NCBI RefSeq assembly: GCF_001509485.1
Contig: NZ_LLZI01000057.1
Coordinates: 33,521 to 97,520 of the forward strand
DNA: 64,000 bases
DNA from: Streptomyces sp. NRRL F-4489
Lineage (GTDB): Bacteria; Actinomycetota; Actinomycetes; Streptomycetales; Streptomycetaceae
Direction of reading: 5' to 3'
A program made the translations under genes and the position numbers. The number at the start of each line of letters is the position of its first letter. Within the stretch, counting starts at the first letter, position 1. The notes under the pieces are model-generated. The model worked only from the letters and a program-made list of their open reading frames with translations. It made no database searches and was not told the DNA's origin. Below, piece after piece: positions 57,496 to 64,000 of this stretch.

Positions 57496-59454
57496 ATGAG
57501 AGCAATCCGCACCGGATCACCGCGCGCCCGCGCCGGTCTGGCCCTGGCAGCGGCGCTGCCGCTGGTCGCCGGAGCGCTCGCGCTCGGCGCCCCGACCGCC
57601 GGCGCGGCGGGCCACGACGGCGGCCGGCACGCCCTGGCGGGCACCAAACCGCAGTGGGCCACCGACCGGGCCGACCAGGGCGCCACGGCGGCCGCCACGC
57701 AGGTCTCCGCCCGGGTCTACCTGGCCGGCCGGGACGCCAAGGGCCTCGCCGACTACGCCAGGGCCGTCTCCGACCCGCACTCCGCCGCGTACGGGAAGTA
57801 CCTGAGCGCCGCCCAGGTGCGCGCCCGCTACGGCGCCACGCAGGACCAGATAGCCAGGGTGACCGCCTGGCTGAAGAAGTCCGGCCTGGCGGTCACCGGC
57901 ACCAACAGCCGCTATGTGACGGTCAGCGGCGACGCGGCGGCCGCCGAGCGGGCCTTCGCCACCGACCTGCACAACTACCGCAAGAGCGGCCACACGTACC
58001 ACGCGCCGTCCGCCACCGCCTCCGCGCCCGCCACGGTGGCCGACGCGGTCCTGACGGTCACCGGCCTGGACAACGCGCCCCGGATGGCCCGGCACCACTC
58101 CACCGAACTGCCGCCGCCGTCGCCCGTCTTCCGCAACTCCGGGCCGTTCTCCACGTACTACGGCTCGCGGACGAACCAGTCGCTGCCCTCGGCCTACGGG
58201 AGCAAGGCCCCGTACGCGGTCCGGGGCTACACCGGCAAGCAGCTGCGCGCCGCCTACGGGGCGAAGAAGTGGACCGGCAAGGGCGTCACCGTCGCGATCA
58301 CCGACGCCTACGCCTCGCCGACCATCGCCAAGGACGCGCAGACCTACGCCGCCCGCAACGGCGACGCCCGCTACCGCAAGGGCCAGCTGTCGCAGGTCCT
58401 GCCGAGCGACTACACGCACATCAAGGACTGCGGCGCGGCCGGCTGGTACGGCGAGGAGACCCTCGACGTCGAGGCGCTGCACGCGGTCGCCCCCGATTCC
58501 GACATCGTCTACGTCGGCGCGGCCTCCTGCCAGGACGACGACCTGCTGGACTCGCTCGGCAAGATCGTCGACGGGCACCTGGCCGATATCGTCTCCAACT
58601 CCTGGGGCGACATCGAGGCCAACCAGACCCCGGACTCGGCGGCCGCCTACGACCAGATCTTCCAGCAGGGCGCGGTCCAGGGCATCGGCTTCTACTTCTC
58701 CTCCGGTGACAACGGCGACGAGGTCGCCAACACCGGCACCAAGCAGGTCGACACCCCGGCGAACTCCGCGTGGGTGACCGCGGTCGGCGGCACCTCCCTG
58801 GCCGTCGGCAAGGGCGACAGCTACCAGTGGGAGACCGGCTGGGGCACCCAGAAGGCGGTCCTGTCCGCCGACGGCAACGACTGGACGGGCTTCCCCGGCG
58901 CCTTCAACGGGGGCGCGGGCGGCGGCACCAGCAAGACCGTGCCGCAGCCCTTCTACCAGCGGGGTATCGTCCCGGACGTGCTGGCCAAGGCCAACGGCGG
59001 CGCCGCGAAGCGCACCGTCCCGGACATCGCGGCCGTCGCCGACCCCAACACCGGCTTCCTGGTCGGCCAGACCCAGACCCTGCCGAACGGCAAGCTCGGC
59101 TACGACGAGTACCGGATCGGCGGCACCTCGCTGGCCGCGCCGGTGATCGCCGGCGTCCAGGCGCTGGCCCAGCAGGCCCGGCACGGCATCGCCATCGGCT
59201 TCGCCAACCCGGCGATCTACCAGCGCTACGGCACCGCCGCGTACCACGACGTGACCGACCACCCGCTGGGTGCCGGCCGCGACCTGGCGGTCGTCCGGAT
59301 GGACTTCGCCAACGGCACCGACGCGAGCAAGGGCACCATCACCTCGCTGCGCAGCCTGGGCAAGGACAGCTCGCTGCACGCCACCGTCGGCTACGACGAC
59401 GTCACCGGCGTCGGCAGCCCGGGAGCCGGCTACATCAGCTCCTACCGCCGCTGA
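57496..59454 (+). CDS. Secreted S53 (sedolisin-family) serine-carboxyl peptidase
   Basis: A 652-residue preproprotein. A twin-basic signal peptide ends near residue 37 (APTAGA). A prokumamolisin-type propeptide occupies about 55-205. The mature catalytic domain has Glu320 and Asp324 (EETLDVEA), oxyanion Asp405 (SSGDNGD) and nucleophile Ser545 (GTSLAAPV). Such enzymes are acid-tolerant endopeptidases, and Streptomyces secrete several for feeding. ATG 57496 directly precedes the signal peptide and follows CAGGGGG; the frame is open 39 codons upstream. Confidence 0.92.
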   Translation: MRAIRTGSPRARAGLALAAALPLVAGALALGAPTAGAAGHDGGRHALAGTKPQWATDRADQGATAAATQVSARVYLAGRDAKGLADYARAVSDPHSAAYGKYLSAAQVRARYGATQDQIARVTAWLKKSGLAVTGTNSRYVTVSGDAAAAERAFATDLHNYRKSGHTYHAPSATASAPATVADAVLTVTGLDNAPRMARHHSTELPPPSPVFRNSGPFSTYYGSRTNQSLPSAYGSKAPYAVRGYTGKQLRAAYGAKKWTGKGVTVAITDAYASPTIAKDAQTYAARNGDARYRKGQLSQVLPSDYTHIKDCGAAGWYGEETLDVEALHAVAPDSDIVYVGAASCQDDDLLDSLGKIVDGHLADIVSNSWGDIEANQTPDSAAAYDQIFQQGAVQGIGFYFSSGDNGDEVANTGTKQVDTPANSAWVTAVGGTSLAVGKGDSYQWETGWGTQKAVLSADGNDWTGFPGAFNGGAGGGTSKTVPQPFYQRGIVPDVLAKANGGAAKRTVPDIAAVADPNTGFLVGQTQTLPNGKLGYDEYRIGGTSLAAPVIAGVQALAQQARHGIAIGFANPAIYQRYGTAAYHDVTDHPLGAGRDLAVVRMDFANGTDASKGTITSLRSLGKDSSLHATVGYDDVTGVGSPGAGYISSYRR

Positions 59455-59529
59455 CACCGGCCGCCGCTCCGCCGTACCACTGGTCCGCGACCCCTCGGGC
59501 CCGGTAGCGGCGGGGCGGCGCTATCGGGG

Positions 59530-59567
59530 CGGGGCCCGCGCCGGGGCAATCCCGGGCGCGGGCCCCG
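59530..59567 (+). terminator. Terminator after the S53 protease gene
   Basis: A 13-bp perfect stem (59530-59542 with 59555-59567) with three further inner pairs around CAAT. It ends the protease message before the leuS leader promoter. Confidence 0.85.
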
Positions 59568-59579
59568 TACGCCCTGCGG

Positions 59580-59585
59580 TACCCT
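59580..59585 (+). promoter_or_regulatory. -10 element of the leuS leader transcript
   Basis: TACCCT ends 6 bases before the leader-peptide ATG, the same arrangement as at other leaderless starts in this window. Transcription would begin at the ATG itself. Confidence 0.55.
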
Positions 59586-59591
59586 GACGCC

Positions 59592-59630
59592 ATGTGTGCC
59601 GTACGCCTTCTGCTTAGCGGGCCGCGCTGA
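59592..59630 (+). CDS. Leucine-rich leader peptide of leuS
   Basis: A 12-residue mini-ORF reads MCAVRLLLSGPR and stops at 59630. Its three consecutive Leu codons are CTT CTG CTT (59607-59615); CTT is rare in genes this GC-rich. The position, 153 bp before leuS, with a terminator with a T-run in between, is the classical arrangement for ribosome-mediated attenuation by charged tRNA-Leu. Confidence 0.65.
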   Translation: MCAVRLLLSGPR

Positions 59631-59636
59631 TCAGTC

Positions 59637-59671
59637 CCGACCGGGCCCTTCGCTGTGGCCGCCCGGGTCGG
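59637..59671 (+). promoter_or_regulatory. Upstream hairpin of the leuS attenuator region
   Basis: A 10-bp stem with one bulged G (59637-59646 with 59661-59671). A competing pairing joins 59621-59627, at the end of the leader ORF, to 59677-59683. A stalled ribosome would cover the first of these. Confidence 0.4.
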
Positions 59672-59685
59672 CATCGGCGCGGCGT

Positions 59686-59710
59686 CCCCTCCTGAGCGAG
59701 GGGCATTTTT
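59686..59710 (+). terminator. Attenuator-type terminator before leuS
   Basis: A 6-bp stem CCCCTC/GAGGGG (59686-59691 with 59698-59703) is followed by CATTTTTG. A five-T run is exceptional in this genome and makes this the most canonical intrinsic terminator in the window. It lies between the leader peptide and leuS. Confidence 0.65.
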
Positions 59711-59782
59711 GTTTCCGCAGATCCGCAGAAACCGTGTCCGCAGCAGCCGCAGGCAGAGACGATCGATGGAGCTTTGAGGACG

Positions 59783-62674
<2,892 letters not shown>

Positions 62675-63050
62675 CGGGTGGGGCCTCGGGCCGGCTTCGG
62701 GCCGGCCTCGGGTCTCGCGCCTCGGGGGCGCGGCCGGGGGCCGGCTTCGGTTTCCGTCCGGCCTCCGGCCTGGGGCTGGTTTCGGGCACCCCGCTCGTGA
62801 GCGGGGCCCGGCGTTGATCAGGTTTCTGGTGTGGACGCGACTCGCGGCGGGGCTCTGACCTGGGGATTCGCGGGTTCGGGCGGCCCGGCGGGGCGCGTGC
62901 CGGGCCGGTCTCCCTCGGGCGTATAGGTGGTTTCCCCTACGGGCAGGTTGGGGGTTCGAAGGGAACCCGCGACCTGTCCGGCGCGTTTACCGTGGAGGTA
63001 CGGGCGCCGGCGGAGAAGCGGCGCCGCCGACACCGCATCAGGGGAGTGCC
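62675..63050. other. Intergenic region after leuS
   Basis: The 376 bases carry repeated CTCGGGCCGG-like words just after leuS, a terminator hairpin, and a TACCGT -10-like hexamer (62987-62992) about 60 bases before the next gene. I see no coding sequence. Confidence 0.4.
62784..62809 (+). terminator. leuS terminator
   Basis: CCCCGCTC/GAGCGGGG (62789-62796 with 62799-62806) forms an 8-bp perfect core around a 2-nt centre, extended by outer GGG/CCC pairs with a small interruption. It lies about 115 bases after leuS. Confidence 0.65.
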
Positions 63051-63899
63051 ATGGAAGTTGCCGTCGCCATCTTCGGGTTGCTCTTCCTGCTGTTCGTGGC
63101 CGCCGGGGTGTTCCTCACGGTCAAGGCGGCGCAGGCGGCCAAGCGCGGGGTGGACCGCAAGGTCGCCCAGGCCCGGCGCACGGTCGAGGACACCACGCTG
63201 CGGGCCCGGCAGTTCACCCAGCCCGGAGCGGTCGGCGAGCTGGCGCAGCTCCGGCTCTCCCTGCGCACGTCCATGCGGGCCACCCAGGAGGTCCTGGGGA
63301 CCGCTTCCGCCGACGACCCGTCGCTCGGCGAGGCGGTCCGCCTCTTCGAACGGCTCAGCGCGCACGGCCGTGAGCTGGACGACGACCTCCGCCGGCTGGA
63401 GCGCGAGCCGGACCGCGCCGCCATCGCCGCCAGACTCCCCGAGCTGCGGGAGCGCCTGGAGCGCATCACCCACTCCGCGGAGTCGCTGCGCTGGGCCGCG
63501 CGCGACCGCGCCCGGAAGTTCGCCGACGACGATCTGGCCGCGCTGAGCGATCAGATCGACATGGAGGCGGGCGCCCTGCGGCACTGGACGGACGTGTCCA
63601 CGGGCGGGGAACGGCCCCAGGGGGCGGAAGCACGGGGCGGCGCGGGTTCGGGCCACGTCGCGGGTGCGGGCCAGGCCGCGGGTGCCGCGGGCTCCGGTTC
63701 GGCCGGGGCGCCGGGTGCCGGCAGGGCCTCCGGCTCGGGTGGCGCGGGGTATTCCTGGGGAGCGTCCGCTGACGAGGCCGGGGAGCCCCCGGCGATCACG
63801 GCCCGGGATCCGCGTAAGCGCTGGCCGTACCCCTGGGAGAAGTCCCCCCAGCGGGAGCCGTCCCGCCGGCCGGAAGGCCGCGACGGCATACCGGGCTAG
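63051..63899 (+). CDS. Membrane-anchored coiled-coil protein, unknown function
   Basis: A 282-residue protein. One N-terminal membrane helix (VAVAIFGLLFLLFVAAGVFL) leads to a long helical, probably coiled-coil region (about 25-175) rich in Arg, Glu and Leu, and then a Gly/Ala/Ser-rich tail ending in KRWPYPWEKSPQREP. No enzyme motif is visible. ATG 63051 follows CAGGGGAG. The small-anchor plus coiled-coil form is seen in several Streptomyces envelope proteins. Confidence 0.78.
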   Translation: MEVAVAIFGLLFLLFVAAGVFLTVKAAQAAKRGVDRKVAQARRTVEDTTLRARQFTQPGAVGELAQLRLSLRTSMRATQEVLGTASADDPSLGEAVRLFERLSAHGRELDDDLRRLEREPDRAAIAARLPELRERLERITHSAESLRWAARDRARKFADDDLAALSDQIDMEAGALRHWTDVSTGGERPQGAEARGGAGSGHVAGAGQAAGAAGSGSAGAPGAGRASGSGGAGYSWGASADEAGEPPAITARDPRKRWPYPWEKSPQREPSRRPEGRDGIPG

Positions 63900-64000
63900 C
63901 GCGACAGCCCCCAAGACCTGGCGCTGCTGAAAGTTGAGCCGAGGCCGGGCACGGCGGGAGCGGGGGCGGTTGCGGCACGGTGGTGGCGGTGGGCGGGTGG
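63900..64000. other. Window end, no gene seen
   Basis: The last 101 bases are GC-rich and contain no start or stop I can tie to a gene. Confidence 0.3.

Noticed and set aside
62937..63914. 325-codon minus-strand ORF at the window end
   Set aside because: Mirrors the coiled-coil membrane protein gene, which has a ribosome site, a membrane helix and normal codon use.

Overview
The window is chromosomal core DNA from a sporulating, high-GC actinomycete of the Streptomyces/Kitasatospora type. The evidence is the very GC-rich coding sequence, frequent GTG starts, a complete mreBCD-pbp2-rodA block, paired clpP genes, a long-armed RNase E/G (RNase ES type) and many small Streptomyces-like membrane proteins. 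The order rpiB, nei, tig, clpP1, clpP2, clpX, valS, folC, ndk, rne, rplU, rpmA, obg, proB, proA, nadD, rsfS, phosphatase follows the order I know from Mycobacterium. It is therefore an ancestral actinobacterial backbone with lineage-specific insertions. No prophage, transposase, CRISPR array or biosynthetic cluster is visible.

Layout. 1-7.5 kb: biotin uptake (bioY), an amino acid permease, rpiB, a Nei-type glycosylase, an Eis-like acetyltransferase, a membrane PP2C phosphatase, an ArsC-like protein and tRNA-Gly. 7.7-12.6 kb: tRNA-Pro and the proteostasis block tig, clpP1-clpP2 and clpX, with a candidate ClgR operator before clpP1. 12.6-22.1 kb: valS, two membrane proteins, a class B PBP, folC-DUF4233 and ndk, plus a conspicuous inverted-repeat element. 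22.4-28.6 kb: the cell-shape and spore-wall operon mreB, mreC, mreD, pbp2, rodA, with 4-nt overlaps from mreD onward. 28.6-40.6 kb: an anti-sigma-type ATPase fold, a CYTH-CHAD protein, a radical SAM pair, RNase E/G, rplU-rpmA and obgE. 40.8-54.2 kb: a CDP-glycerol-type glycerophosphotransferase, proB and proA, a pair of related single-pass membrane proteins, an M48 protease, nadD, an LCP-family protein, rsfS and a histidine phosphatase. 54.3-64 kb: two identical tRNA-Ala genes around two small zinc-finger genes and a GT87-type mannosyltransferase, then a secreted S53 protease, leuS with an attenuator-like leader, and a coiled-coil membrane protein.

How the genes relate. Wall synthesis recurs through the window (MreBCD, PBP2, RodA, a second PBP, the glycerophosphotransferase, the LCP protein). 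This fits published work on Streptomyces coelicolor placing Mre and glycopolymer proteins in a spore-wall synthesis complex. Translation and RNA metabolism (valS, leuS, L21, L27, Obg, RsfS, RNase E, tRNAs) and protein quality control (tig, ClpP, ClpX) make up much of the rest.

The most interesting non-coding signals are the leuS leader (a leaderless Leu-rich mini-ORF followed by a terminator with a T-run), two genes whose best starts are CTG, a recurring leaderless-promoter pattern, a candidate ClgR operator and a 27-bp perfect hairpin inside a larger inverted repeat. All functional calls are by eye from sequence; no database search was possible.
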